Positions 1 through 7,462 of a stretch of 39,452 bases of DNA are shown in pieces. The stretch spans positions 1 through 39,452 of the forward strand of contig JAOBWM010000060.1 of the NCBI GenBank assembly GCA_025463365.1, given 5' to 3'. Below the pieces are notes generated by a model. It was not told the DNA's origin, made no database searches, and worked only from the letters and a program-made list of their open reading frames with translations. The first letter of the stretch is position 1, and each line of letters starts with the position of its first letter. Origin of the DNA: Acidimicrobiales bacterium (lineage in GTDB: Bacteria > Actinomycetota > Acidimicrobiia > Acidimicrobiales > Iamiaceae). A program made the position numbers and the translations under genes.

Positions 1-1
1 C

Positions 2-370
2 CGCAGCCAACGCCTGTTCACCGGACCCGCCGCCCTGGCCGTCCGCCTCGGCAACACCCACTGCTACTGGCCCGGCTGCACCGTCCCCGTCACCAACTGC
101 CAGATCGACCACCTCACCCCCTGGACCAACCCCCCAAGCAGCGGGGACGGCGGAGGCGGCGGCAGCAGTGGCGGTGGCGGGCCCGGCGACCGCGGCGGAG
201 GCGGCCGCGGCGGTGGCGGGAGTGGCAGTGGAGGTGGGGAGACGAACCCGCACAACGGGGGACCCGCCTGCGGACGCCACAACCGCTACAAGCAACACGG
301 CTACACCGTCCACCGCGACCCCGACGGCCACTGGCACACCTACCGCCCCGACGGCACCGAGATCACCTGA
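2..370 (+). CDS. HNH endonuclease domain protein, C-terminal part (DUF222/13E12-like)
   Basis: The frame is open from the window edge to TGA at 368-370, leaving the last 122 residues of a longer protein. It shows an HNH (beta-beta-alpha-metal) layout: C21-x4-C26, then C33-Q-I-D36-H37 (the catalytic His region), P40-W41, and near the end an N-x-GG-x3-C then H-N-R-Y-K segment. Between the DH and N halves sits a Gly/Ser-rich insert of about 35 residues (roughly 45-80). Such C-terminal HNH domains are typical of the multicopy actinobacterial DUF222/13E12 family, whose role is unsettled. The missing N-terminus means the DUF222 part is assumed from the type of HNH domain, not seen. Confidence 0.8.
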   Translation, partial: RSQRLFTGPAALAVRLGNTHCYWPGCTVPVTNCQIDHLTPWTNPPSSGDGGGGGSSGGGGPGDRGGGGRGGGGSGSGGGETNPHNGGPACGRHNRYKQHGYTVHRDPDGHWHTYRPDGTEIT

Positions 371-808
371 CCCCACCCGCCCCAAAGCGCGACACAGGGC
401 CGGCGCGGCCGGCGCGGGAGGGCGCGGCGCGGCGCGGCGCGGGTCGGACCGGTTTGGGGGCCGGCCGGCGGGGGGCTCGGCGGGACGCAGCCGGGTCTGC
501 ACGGCGAACACGAGCGAGAGGTTGTTGGGATCGGTGCCGGTGACCTGGATCGCCGTGGCCACGCCGCTCCGGGCGTTCACGGTCCGGGAGGCCGAGTGCT
601 TGAGGATGAGCTGGTACTCGCCGGTGCGCTGCTGCGTGCCTGCGAAGCTGTCCCGCCCCCGATTTCCATTCCCTCGATCGCCACCGGCCGGGCCGGGATC
701 GGATGTCGCCCGAAGGTGGTCAGGCTCTGACGCGGTCCCTCGGGGGAGGACGTAATCTAACAATTGCGTCATGTTGTCGGGACGCCCGCCACGCACCGAG
801 GAGCACCC
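371..808. other. 438-bp non-coding gap, GC-rich, with a possible gene remnant
   Basis: I see no intact gene here. At 400-480 there are simple GC-rich runs, including iterated gcgcg/gcggc at about 421-440. From about 652 down to 480 on the minus strand a frame reads like ordinary protein (starts D-S-F-A-G, contains T-G-E-Y-Q-L-I-L-K and T-G-T-D-P-N-N-L-S-L-V-F) but has no convincing start and runs into Pro/Arg-rich low-complexity sequence, so it may be a decayed gene. The last 60 bp hold the promoter/operator of the crotonase gene. Plus-strand open frames across this gap look like shadows of GC-rich sequence. Confidence 0.5.
753..771 (+). promoter_or_regulatory. Operator copy 1 (TGACR-N4-YGTTAGA) with overlapping -10 box
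   Basis: Positions 756-771 read TCTAAC-aattgc-GTCA, the reverse complement of TGAC-N6-GTTAGA. TAATCT at 753-758 fits an actinobacterial -10 box (TAnnnT) and overlaps the dyad, so a bound protein would cover the transcription start. The crotonase ATG lies 37 bp further on. It is one of six matching sites in the window. Confidence 0.6.
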
Positions 809-1711
809 ATGAGCGACTACCAGTACCTCCGGTACGAGACCCATGACGACGGGGCGATCGTGCGGATCCTCCTCGACCGGCCCAAGGCTCGGAACGCGCA
901 GAACCGGGGCCTGCTGGTCGAGCTCGACGAGGCGTTCACCCGAGCCGAGGAGGACGATGCCTGCCGCGTGGTGATCCTCGGCGGGGCCGGCCCGATGTTC
1001 TCCTCGGGCCACGACATGGGCTCGGCGGCGGCGATCGAGGACTACGCCAACCACCCCACGCACAAGATGAACGGCGCCACGCGGGCGGGGGCCGAGAGCC
1101 GGATGCTCCAGGAGTGGCACTACTACTTCCGCAACACGCTGCGTTGGCGGAACCTCCGCAAGATCACCGTCGCCCAGGTGCAGGGGCCGGTCTACGCGGC
1201 CGGGCTCATGTTGATGTGGGCCTGCGACCTGATCGTCGGCGCCGACGACGTCGTGTTCGCCGATGTGGTCGGCACCCGGCTGGGCATGTGCGGGCTCGAG
1301 TACTTCGCCCACCCGTGGGAGTTCGGCCCCCGCAAGGCCAAGGAGCTGCTGTTGACCGGCGACAGCATCGATGTCCACGAGGCCCACCGCCTCGGCATGG
1401 TCTCGAAGGTGTTCCCCGTGGACGAGCTGTCGGACCGCACGCTCGAACTGGCCCGGCGGATCGCTCAGCTCCCGACGATGACGGCACTGCTCATCAAGGA
1501 GTCGGTGAACGAGACCGTCGACAACCAGGGCTTCTACAACAGCCTCAACGCCTGCTTCACGCTCCACCAGCTCAACCACTCCCACTGGGCCGAGGTCCAC
1601 GAGGACGGCTGGCCGGCGGCGCGCCCCACCGACGGGGTCCCGTCGTGGAAGGAGGCGCCACCCGTGGTGCCGGCTGAGAAGTCCACCGTGCGCGCCGCGG
1701 ACCCTTCCTGA
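809..1711 (+). CDS. Enoyl-CoA hydratase/isomerase family protein (crotonase fold)
   Basis: 300 residues. Crotonases hydrate, isomerise or cleave acyl-CoA thioesters in the cytosol. The two oxyanion-hole segments are visible: S-S-G-H-D at 65-69 and Q-G-P-V-Y-A-A-G at 125-132. The following region reads F-A-D-V-V-G-T then G-L-E-Y-F-A-H-P-W-E (150-171), a variant in which the usual first catalytic Glu (P-E after F-x-x) is not in its standard place, so true hydratase activity is uncertain. ATG 809 is preferred over the upstream in-frame ATG 764 because GAGGAG precedes it and the N-terminus then fits the family. It is a single-gene unit behind operator copy 1, and its TGA falls inside operator copy 2. 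Confidence 0.88.
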   Translation: MSDYQYLRYETHDDGAIVRILLDRPKARNAQNRGLLVELDEAFTRAEEDDACRVVILGGAGPMFSSGHDMGSAAAIEDYANHPTHKMNGATRAGAESRMLQEWHYYFRNTLRWRNLRKITVAQVQGPVYAAGLMLMWACDLIVGADDVVFADVVGTRLGMCGLEYFAHPWEFGPRKAKELLLTGDSIDVHEAHRLGMVSKVFPVDELSDRTLELARRIAQLPTMTALLIKESVNETVDNQGFYNSLNACFTLHQLNHSHWAEVHEDGWPAARPTDGVPSWKEAPPVVPAEKSTVRAADPS

Positions 1712-1737
1712 CACGAGCGTTAGATTGTCGCTACGAT
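1709..1737 (+). promoter_or_regulatory. Operator copy 2 with candidate promoter for the P450 operon
   Basis: TGAC-acgagc-GTTAGA lies at 1709-1724 and its first three bases are the stop codon of the crotonase gene. CTGACA at 1708-1713 resembles a -35 box and TACGAT at 1732-1737 a -10 box with an 18-bp spacer. The dyad would therefore sit over the -35 and spacer of the promoter for the gene starting at 1781. Confidence 0.6.
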
Positions 1738-1780
1738 CGCCGCGTCAACACCGTTGACGACCGGTCCGCGAGGGAGCCAC

Positions 1781-2944
1781 ATGTCCAACTTCGAGCTCCC
1801 CGAGATGCCCGATCCAGAGGCCCTCGCTCACCCGCAACCGCTGTTCAAGATGTTGCGCGACGTCGGGCCGGTGGTGCCGCTCGAGGAGCAGGGCATGTTG
1901 ATCGTCGGCGGCCACGACGACGTCCGCGAGGTGCTGGCCAACCCTGGGATCTTCTCCTCGGGAGTCGATGCGGTGTCCATCGGCCAGGTTCGCCCCCTCC
2001 TCCCGCTCCAGATCGACCCGCCCGATCACAAGAACTACCGCAAGCTCCTCGATCCCCTGTTCGCCCCCCGCCGGGTCGCGCTCCTCGAAGACCAGATGCG
2101 CGAGCTCGTGCGAGAGCCGGTGCGCAAGCTCGCCGCCGCCGGTGCGGGCAACTTCCACGACGCCATCTCCGAGCCGATCCCGACCACGCTCTTCCTCCAA
2201 CTGCTCGGCCTTCCGGTCTCGAGGCTCGGTGAGTTCCTGGCGCTGAAGGACGGCATCATCCGGCCGCCGGCGCACGATCGCGAGGAGCGGGTCGAGATGG
2301 CCAACGCGACCGGCCAGAAGATCTACGCGGTGCTGCAAGACGCCATCGACGAACGCCACGCCGAGCCCCGCGACGACCTCATCTCCAACTTCCTCACCGC
2401 GGAGGTCGACGGCAAGCGGTTGACCGACGAGGACGTGATGGACATCTGCTACCTCTTCTTCCTCGCCGGCCTGGACACGGTCACCGCCTCGCTCGACTGC
2501 ATGGTCGCGTTCCTCGCCCAGCACCCCGAGCATCGCCAGAAGCTCGTCGACGACCCGAGCCTGATCCCCCACGCGATCGAGGAGATGCTGCGCTGGGAGA
2601 CACCCGTCCCGGGCATCGTCCGCATCACGACGTGCGACACCGAGATCTCCGGGTGTCCGATCGAGGCGGGCCAGACCGTCGTCGTCATGATCGGCTCGGC
2701 CAACACCGACGAGCGGGTCTGGGACGATGCCGACACCGTGGACTTCCACCGCGTCGCCAACAAGCACATCGCGTTCGGCGGCGGCGCCCACCGGTGCCTC
2801 GGCTCCCACCTCGCCCGACTGGAGCTGCGCATCGTGCTCGAGGAGTGGCACGAGGTCGTGCCGTCGTACTCGATCCTCGATGGCCACGAGCTCCTCTACT
2901 CCCGCGACCTGCGCTCGATCGAGAACCTCGAGCTGGTCTGGTGA
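1781..2944 (+). CDS. Cytochrome P450
   Basis: 387 residues, typical of soluble bacterial class I P450s, which hydroxylate a substrate using O2 and electrons from a ferredoxin system. Landmarks: I-helix A-G-L-D-T at 229-233, K-helix E-x-x-R at E268-R271, and the heme loop F-G-G-G-A-H-R-C-L-G at 332-341 with Cys339 as the axial heme ligand. ATG 1781 is preceded by GAGGGA at good spacing; an upstream TTG at 1754 would only add nine poorly conserved-looking residues. No ferredoxin or reductase gene lies nearby, so redox partners must be encoded elsewhere. It is the first gene of an operon with an aldehyde dehydrogenase (4-nt GTGA overlap) and a CoA-transferase, which suggests oxidation of a terminal or ring carbon ahead of CoA chemistry. 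Confidence 0.95.
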   Translation: MSNFELPEMPDPEALAHPQPLFKMLRDVGPVVPLEEQGMLIVGGHDDVREVLANPGIFSSGVDAVSIGQVRPLLPLQIDPPDHKNYRKLLDPLFAPRRVALLEDQMRELVREPVRKLAAAGAGNFHDAISEPIPTTLFLQLLGLPVSRLGEFLALKDGIIRPPAHDREERVEMANATGQKIYAVLQDAIDERHAEPRDDLISNFLTAEVDGKRLTDEDVMDICYLFFLAGLDTVTASLDCMVAFLAQHPEHRQKLVDDPSLIPHAIEEMLRWETPVPGIVRITTCDTEISGCPIEAGQTVVVMIGSANTDERVWDDADTVDFHRVANKHIAFGGGAHRCLGSHLARLELRIVLEEWHEVVPSYSILDGHELLYSRDLRSIENLELVW

Positions 2945-4416
2945 GCGGCCCGACCGGCGAGCATCGGATGCTCATCGACGGCGTCCTCACCGAGGGGACG
3001 ACCGGCGCCTCCTTCGACAACATCGACCCGGCCACCGAGGCGGTCCTCGGGTCCGTGGCCGATGCCGGCCATGCCGACATGGCCGCGGCCATCGCCGCAG
3101 CCCGCACCGCGTTCGACCACTCGGGCTGGGCGAACGACCGCGACCTCCGCAAGGCCTGCCTGCAACAGCTCCAGGATGCGCTGGTGGCCGAGCAGGAGGA
3201 GCTTCGCTCCGAGCTGGTGGCCGAGGTGGGGTGCCCGGTGCTCAGCACGTACGGCCCCCAGCTCGACGCACCGCTGCGCGAAGCCCTGGTGTGGCCTGCC
3301 GCCATGATCGACGAGTTCCCCTGGCGGCGTTCGCTCTGCCCGAAGGACGCCTTCGGCATGGGCTCGGAGTCCGAGCGCGAGGTGTGGAAGGAGCCCGTCG
3401 GGGTGGTCGGGACGATCACGCCGTGGAACTTCCCCGTCGAGATCATCCTCAACAAGCTCGGGCCGCTCCTGGCCATGGGCAACACCTGCGTGCTGAAGCC
3501 GGCGCCGGACACGCCGTGGAACGCCACCCGGCTGGGTCGCCTCATCGCCGAGCACACCGACATCCCGGCCGGCGTGGTCAACATCGTGGTGTCGTCGGAC
3601 CACGAGCTCGGCGAGGACCTCTCGTCGTCGGCCGACGTCGACATGGTCGCGTTCACCGGTTCCACGGCCACCGGCCGCAAGGTGATGACCGCGGCGGCCG
3701 GCACGCTCAAGCCGGTCTTCCTGGAGCTGGGCGGCAAGTCGGTGAACCTGTTCCTCGACGACGCGGACCTCGCCACCCAGATGGGCTCGGCAGCCGGGGT
3801 GTGCTTCCACGCCGGTCAGGGCTGCGCCATCCCGACGCGGCTGCTCGTCCCCGCCTCGCGCTACGACGAAGCGCTCGAGCTGGCCGTCGAAGCGATGAAG
3901 CGGTGGGCGTTCGGGGACCCCACGGACCCCGCCAACCTGATGGGCCCGCTCGTGTCGGCCCGCCAGCGCGAGCGGGTGCTCGGCTACATCGAGACGGCCC
4001 GCCAGGAAGGTGGACGGATCGTGCTCGGCGGCGGCATCCCCGCCGAGTTCCCGACCGGCTACTTCGTGGAACCCACGCTGATCGCCGACGTGACCGGCGA
4101 CATGACCGTGGCCCGCGAAGAGATCTTCGGACCGGTGCTCGTCGTGCAGACGTTCGTCGACGACGACGACGCCGTGCGCATCGCCAACGACAGCGACTAC
4201 GGCCTCTCGGGGATGATCACCTCCGGCGACCTCGAGCGGGCCAAGTCGGTCGCCCGCCGGATCCGCACCGGCACCCTCGGCATCAACGGCGGCATCTGGT
4301 ACGGCGCCGACGCGCCCTTCGGCGGCTACAAGCAATCCGGCATCGGCCGGCAGTGCGGGATCGAAGGCCTGGAGATGTTCACCGAGACCAAGACCGTCGC
4401 CTGGCCCGCGAGCTGA
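2941..4416 (+). CDS. NAD(P)-dependent aldehyde dehydrogenase
   Basis: 491 residues from GTG 2941, full length for the ALDH superfamily, which oxidises aldehydes to acids. The sequence shows the cofactor segment P-W-N-F-P, F-T-G-S-T with T-G nearby, the general base E262 in L-E-L-G-G-K and the nucleophile Cys295 in G-Q-G-C, then E-E-I-F-G-P. The GTG overlaps the P450 stop codon as GTGA, which argues for it; ATG 2968 is an alternative start nine codons later. Context suggests it takes the product of P450-dependent oxidation to a carboxylate. It is followed by 72 bp with a triplicated 14-bp repeat before the CoA-transferase. Confidence 0.93.
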   Translation: MSGPTGEHRMLIDGVLTEGTTGASFDNIDPATEAVLGSVADAGHADMAAAIAAARTAFDHSGWANDRDLRKACLQQLQDALVAEQEELRSELVAEVGCPVLSTYGPQLDAPLREALVWPAAMIDEFPWRRSLCPKDAFGMGSESEREVWKEPVGVVGTITPWNFPVEIILNKLGPLLAMGNTCVLKPAPDTPWNATRLGRLIAEHTDIPAGVVNIVVSSDHELGEDLSSSADVDMVAFTGSTATGRKVMTAAAGTLKPVFLELGGKSVNLFLDDADLATQMGSAAGVCFHAGQGCAIPTRLLVPASRYDEALELAVEAMKRWAFGDPTDPANLMGPLVSARQRERVLGYIETARQEGGRIVLGGGIPAEFPTGYFVEPTLIADVTGDMTVAREEIFGPVLVVQTFVDDDDAVRIANDSDYGLSGMITSGDLERAKSVARRIRTGTLGINGGIWYGADAPFGGYKQSGIGRQCGIEGLEMFTETKTVAWPAS

Positions 4417-4420
4417 CCAC

Positions 4421-4462
4421 ACCACCGAGACCGCACCACCGAGACCGCACCACCGAGACCGC
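4421..4462. repeat. Three perfect tandem copies of a 14-bp unit
   Basis: The unit accaccgagaccgc occurs at 4421-4434, 4435-4448 and 4449-4462, followed by a partial copy (accac) at 4463-4467. It fills most of the gap between the aldehyde dehydrogenase stop and the ribosome binding site (AAAGGGG) of the next gene. It looks like slippage or duplication, and no function is evident. Confidence 0.9.
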
Positions 4463-4488
4463 ACCACGACGACACCAAAGGGGAACCC

Positions 4489-5706
4489 GTGACCGGACCA
4501 CTCGACGGCATCCGCGTCCTGGAGATCGCAAGCTGGATGTTCATGCCCTCGGCGGGCACGGTGCTGGTCGACTGGGGCGCGGACGTCATCAAGGTCGAGC
4601 ACCCCGTCACCGGCGATCCCCAGCGCGGCCTCATCACGTCCGGGCTGCTGCCCGGCGGTGCCGGCGGCCTGAACTTCATGATGGAGCAGCCGAACCGCGG
4701 CAAGCGCTCGGTGGCGATCGACATCGCCAACCCTGAGGGGCGCGAGGCGTTCCTGCGGCTCGTGGAGCAGGCGGACGTGGTCATCACCAACTACCTGCCA
4801 CCGGTCCTCGAGAAGCTGCGAATCGAGGTCGACGACCTCCGCGAGCGAAACCCCAAGGTGATCATCGCCCGCGGGTCGGGCCAAGGGCCGAAGGGACCCG
4901 ACGCGTCGAAGGCGGCCTACGACGCCGCCGCGTTCTGGGCCCGGGGTGGCGTGGGCGTGACGATGCCGCCGACCGACGGCTGGCCGCCGGGGCAGCCGAC
5001 GCCCGCGTTCGGCGACGTGATGGGCGGGCTCGCCGCGGCCGGCGCGGTGGCCGCGGCGCTGCTCAAGCGCGAGCGGACCGGCGAGCCGAGCATCGTCGAC
5101 GTCTCGCTGCTCGCCACCGCGATGTGGCAGATCGCTCCGATGGTGATCGCGTCGAAGCTCTACGGCTTCGACCGCATCGGATCGGGCGGACGGGGCATGT
5201 CGCCGAACCCCGGCGTCGGCACGTACAAGACCGGCGACGACCGGTTCCTGATGATGATGCTGCTGCAGTCGGACAAGCACTGGGCCGACTTCGTGACCCG
5301 CCTCGGCCTGCCCGAGCTGGCCACCGACGAGCGCTTCTGCGATGCGACCGCACGGGCGGCCAACACCGCCGAGTGCGTGGCGAGGTTGGACGAGGCGTTC
5401 GCCTCCGAGCCCCTGTCGCACTGGAAGGAGGCCTTTGCCGACTTCCCGGGTGCGTGGAGCCCGTTCCAGACGCTGGGCGAGCTGTACGAGGACCCACAGG
5501 TGATCGCCAACGGCTACCTGCCGACGATGCCAGGCCCCGACGGCGCCGAGGTGGCCCTCGTGGCCAGCCCCGCCCAGTTCGACGAGGCCGCCATCACCGT
5601 GGAGCGGGCGCCCGAACACGGTGAGCACACCGAGCTCGCCCTCCTCGACGTCGGCTACGAGTGGGACGAGCTCGCCACCCTCAAGGAGTCCGGCGCCATC
5701 CTCTGA
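4489..5706 (+). CDS. Family III CoA-transferase (CaiB/BaiF family)
   Basis: 405 residues. Family III enzymes move CoA between acyl-CoA and free acids through an aspartyl-CoA thioester. The N-terminus (L-D-G-I-R-V-L-E-I-A, then D-W-G-A-D-V-I-K-V-E) is typical, and the catalytic Asp is D176 in P-A-F-G-D-V-M-G-G. GTG 4489 follows AAAGGGGAACCC, a good Shine-Dalgarno sequence. As third gene of the P450/ALDH unit it probably activates the acid made upstream, without ATP use. Some relatives act as racemases (alpha-methylacyl-CoA racemase), and that role cannot be excluded. A strong hairpin begins at its stop codon. Confidence 0.92.
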   Translation: MTGPLDGIRVLEIASWMFMPSAGTVLVDWGADVIKVEHPVTGDPQRGLITSGLLPGGAGGLNFMMEQPNRGKRSVAIDIANPEGREAFLRLVEQADVVITNYLPPVLEKLRIEVDDLRERNPKVIIARGSGQGPKGPDASKAAYDAAAFWARGGVGVTMPPTDGWPPGQPTPAFGDVMGGLAAAGAVAAALLKRERTGEPSIVDVSLLATAMWQIAPMVIASKLYGFDRIGSGGRGMSPNPGVGTYKTGDDRFLMMMLLQSDKHWADFVTRLGLPELATDERFCDATARAANTAECVARLDEAFASEPLSHWKEAFADFPGAWSPFQTLGELYEDPQVIANGYLPTMPGPDGAEVALVASPAQFDEAAITVERAPEHGEHTELALLDVGYEWDELATLKESGAIL

Positions 5707-5729
5707 CCCCCGAGCCCGTTCGGGGGTCA
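5704..5729 (+). terminator. Rho-independent-like hairpin after the CoA-transferase
   Basis: TGACCCCCGA at 5704-5713 pairs perfectly with TCGGGGGTCA at 5720-5729 around a 6-nt loop. The stem starts in the stop codon. There is no T-tract, as is common in actinomycete terminators. It separates the catabolic operon from the toxin-antitoxin-like pair that follows. Confidence 0.7.
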
Positions 5730-5734
5730 CGACC

Positions 5735-5754
5735 GGTATCCGATCGGATACCAT
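5735..5754 (+). promoter_or_regulatory. Perfect 18-bp palindrome with -10 box, promoter of the XRE/nucleotidyltransferase pair
   Basis: GGTATC-cgatcg-GATACC (5735-5752) is a perfect palindrome. TACCAT at 5749-5754 is a good -10 box lying 6 nt before ATG 5761, the spacing expected of a leaderless transcript. A bound antitoxin would cover the -10 box, giving autoregulation. The same arms with a 5-bp spacer precede the antitoxin gene at 18426. Confidence 0.7.
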
Positions 5755-5760
5755 GTGCAC

Positions 5761-6072
5761 ATGGATGCCGCAACCACACTTCGCCAGGCGCGGGCCACGG
5801 CCGGGCTGTCGCTGCGGGAGCTGGCCCAGAAGGCCGGGACCTCGCACTCGACCCTTGCGGCGTACGAGGGCGGGCGGAAGGTACCGACCGCCGACACGCT
5901 CGCACGGGTGGTGGGCGCCGCGGGGTTCGACCTGATCTACCAACTCCAGCCTCGACCGGCAGGCATCGACCTCCGTGAGCGGGAGCGTGAGCTCAGGGCC
6001 GTCCTCCATCTCGCCGCGCGGTTCCCGGCCCGCCACGACGCCGAGCTTCGAGCGCCCGTGTTCGGTCGATGA
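5761..6072 (+). CDS. XRE-family HTH protein, probable antitoxin
   Basis: 103 residues. A helix-turn-helix of the lambda-Cro/XRE type occupies about residues 5-58 (T-L-R-Q-A-R, L-S-L-R-E-L-A, S-H-S-T-L-A-A-Y-E, K-V-P-T-A-D-T-L). The C-terminal 45 residues are Arg-rich and would contact the partner. ATG 5761 is chosen because it lies 6 nt after the -10 box (leaderless) and no ribosome binding site exists; GTG 5755 is in frame but would lie inside the promoter spacing. It overlaps the downstream gene by 4 nt (ATGA). Role inferred from order and coupling: DNA-binding antitoxin that represses its own promoter. Confidence 0.85.
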   Translation: MDAATTLRQARATAGLSLRELAQKAGTSHSTLAAYEGGRKVPTADTLARVVGAAGFDLIYQLQPRPAGIDLRERERELRAVLHLAARFPARHDAELRAPVFGR

Positions 6073-6608
6073 CCGGGCTCGAACGGAAGATCTCCGCGCT
6101 GCACGCCGCGCTGTCCGAGGCGCGGATCCCCCACGCGTTCGGAGGCGCACTCGCCCTGGCGTGGTGCACCGAACGGGCTCGCGGCACGATCGACATCGAT
6201 CTCAACGTGTTCGTCGAGACGAGTGCCTTCCAGACCGTCCTCGACGCGCTGCCCCGTGGCGTCCGATGGTCCCCCGAGAAGGTGGAGCTGCTCCAACGCG
6301 ACGGCCAGGTCCGCATCCACTGGGGCGACACGCCCATCGATCTCTTCCTCAACACCACCGCGTTCCACGAGGGGGTGGCGAGCAGGGCGGTGCTCCGCCC
6401 GTTCCGGGGTGACGACGTGCCCTTCCTGTGCTGCACCGATCTCGCCGTCTTCAAGGCGTTCTTCAACCGGACGAAGGATTGGGCCGACCTGGAGGAGATG
6501 GCCGCCGCGGGCACGCTCGACATCGCGCGGACGGTCGGCGTCCTCACCGACCACCTCGGCGCGGACGACGACCGCATCGAACGGCTTCGTCGCCTCGCTC
6601 CCCACTGA
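6069..6608 (+). CDS. Nucleotidyltransferase-fold protein, probable toxin (AbiEii-like)
   Basis: 179 residues. Residues 24-44 carry the polymerase-beta-type nucleotidyltransferase signature: F-G-G25-26-A-L-A, then R-G-T-I-D42-I-D44-L, where the paired Asp residues bind metal. The C-terminal part (residues about 115-160) is helical, with K-A-F-F-N-R-T-K-D-W-A-D. AbiEii/MenT-type toxins transfer nucleotides to tRNA or other targets and pair with DNA-binding antitoxins. Here the partner is a small XRE protein, not the usual AbiEi, so the family name is only approximate. The ATGA overlap with the XRE gene supports a two-gene module. It ends 14 bp before the convergent SDR gene. Confidence 0.75.
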   Translation: MTGLERKISALHAALSEARIPHAFGGALALAWCTERARGTIDIDLNVFVETSAFQTVLDALPRGVRWSPEKVELLQRDGQVRIHWGDTPIDLFLNTTAFHEGVASRAVLRPFRGDDVPFLCCTDLAVFKAFFNRTKDWADLEEMAAAGTLDIARTVGVLTDHLGADDDRIERLRRLAPH

Positions 6609-6622
6609 CGGGAGGAGGTCTC

Positions 6623-7429
6623 CTAGCCGAGGGCGCTGAAGTCGAGCATCCCCGTGTTGAGGCCACCGGCGAAGGCGCCGTCGGTGAAGAGCGTGGTGGC
6701 GGCGGTGTAGCTCTGGCGCGGGCTGTTCAGCATGACCAGCGGCCAGGCCTGCTCCTCGGGGGTGGAGTTGCGGCCCATGGGGCGAGGCAGGCTGGCCATG
6801 AAGTCAGCGCCCATGGTCTCGATGAACGCCGGCATCATCGGCGTGTCGGTGGGGCCGGGGTTGATGCTGTTGAGGCGGATGCCCTGGGCGGCGAGCTCGC
6901 AGCCGCGCTTGGCCACGTAGGCGTTGATGGCCTCCTTCGAGAACCCGTAGCCGTTGAGGTCGACGATCTCGTGGTTCGCGCACCACTCGCCGGCTGAGGC
7001 CACATCCGGCGTGGCGAGCAGCTCCAGCAGGAGCTCGAGGCTGTTCAGCCAGCCCATGCCGCCGACCGACGAGATGAACCCGATCGAGGAGCCCTCCGGC
7101 ATCAGCGGGACCACCGCCTCGGTGAGGTGGCGGTGGCCGATGAAGTTGACCTGCATGGTGATCTGGCCCGGCGCCGTCGTGGGCAGCCCGGCGCAGTTGA
7201 ACAGCGAGTCGATCGGCCCACCGATCTCGGCGACGGTGCGGTCGATGGCCTCGGGATCGCGCAGGTCGCAGCGGTGGAACGCGGCGAGGGGAGCGGAGCC
7301 CTCGGCGATGTCGACGCCGTGCACCTCGGCGCCGAGCTCGGTGAGGATCGACGCGGTGGCGGCCCCCATGCCCGACGCCGCGCCGGTGACCACCACCCGC
7401 TTGCCCTCGTACTGCAATGGATCGTGCAC
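6623..7429 (-). CDS. Short-chain dehydrogenase/reductase
   Basis: 268 residues. Classical SDR features: the nucleotide-binding T-G-A-A-S-G-M-G at 15-22, D-L-R in the adenine pocket, N-C-A-G, a Ser in I-S-S-V-G, and the catalytic pair Y161-x3-K165 in Y-G-F-S-K. A stretch between the Ser and Tyr is longer than usual (about residues 128-158, with L-E-L-L-L-E-L-L). GTG 7429 has GGAGG at a good distance. It is the last gene of the minus-strand operon with three acyl-CoA dehydrogenases and lies 33 nt after the third. It would oxidise a hydroxyacyl or hydroxysteroid-like intermediate; the substrate is unknown. Confidence 0.88.
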   Translation of the reverse strand: MHDPLQYEGKRVVVTGAASGMGAATASILTELGAEVHGVDIAEGSAPLAAFHRCDLRDPEAIDRTVAEIGGPIDSLFNCAGLPTTAPGQITMQVNFIGHRHLTEAVVPLMPEGSSIGFISSVGGMGWLNSLELLLELLATPDVASAGEWCANHEIVDLNGYGFSKEAINAYVAKRGCELAAQGIRLNSINPGPTDTPMMPAFIETMGADFMASLPRPMGRNSTPEEQAWPLVMLNSPRQSYTAATTLFTDGAFAGGLNTGMLDFSALG

Positions 7430-7462
7430 GGCGACCTCCGGTTGGTTCGGTGGAACGGTTGG

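Noticed and set aside
421-440. Iterated gcgcg/gcggc tract as a possible regulatory repeat
   Set aside because: It is simple sequence with no unit conserved elsewhere.
168-755. 195-codon plus-strand frame at the left edge
   Set aside because: It runs across the HNH gene in another frame and then through the gap, with Ala/Thr/Pro-rich composition and no recognisable domain or ribosome binding site.
2896-6150. A 1084-codon open frame on the minus strand
   Set aside because: It lies antisense to the aldehyde dehydrogenase, CoA-transferase and XRE genes, which have clear motifs. It is Arg/Gly/His-rich with no domain and reflects GC-rich codons keeping the opposite strand open.
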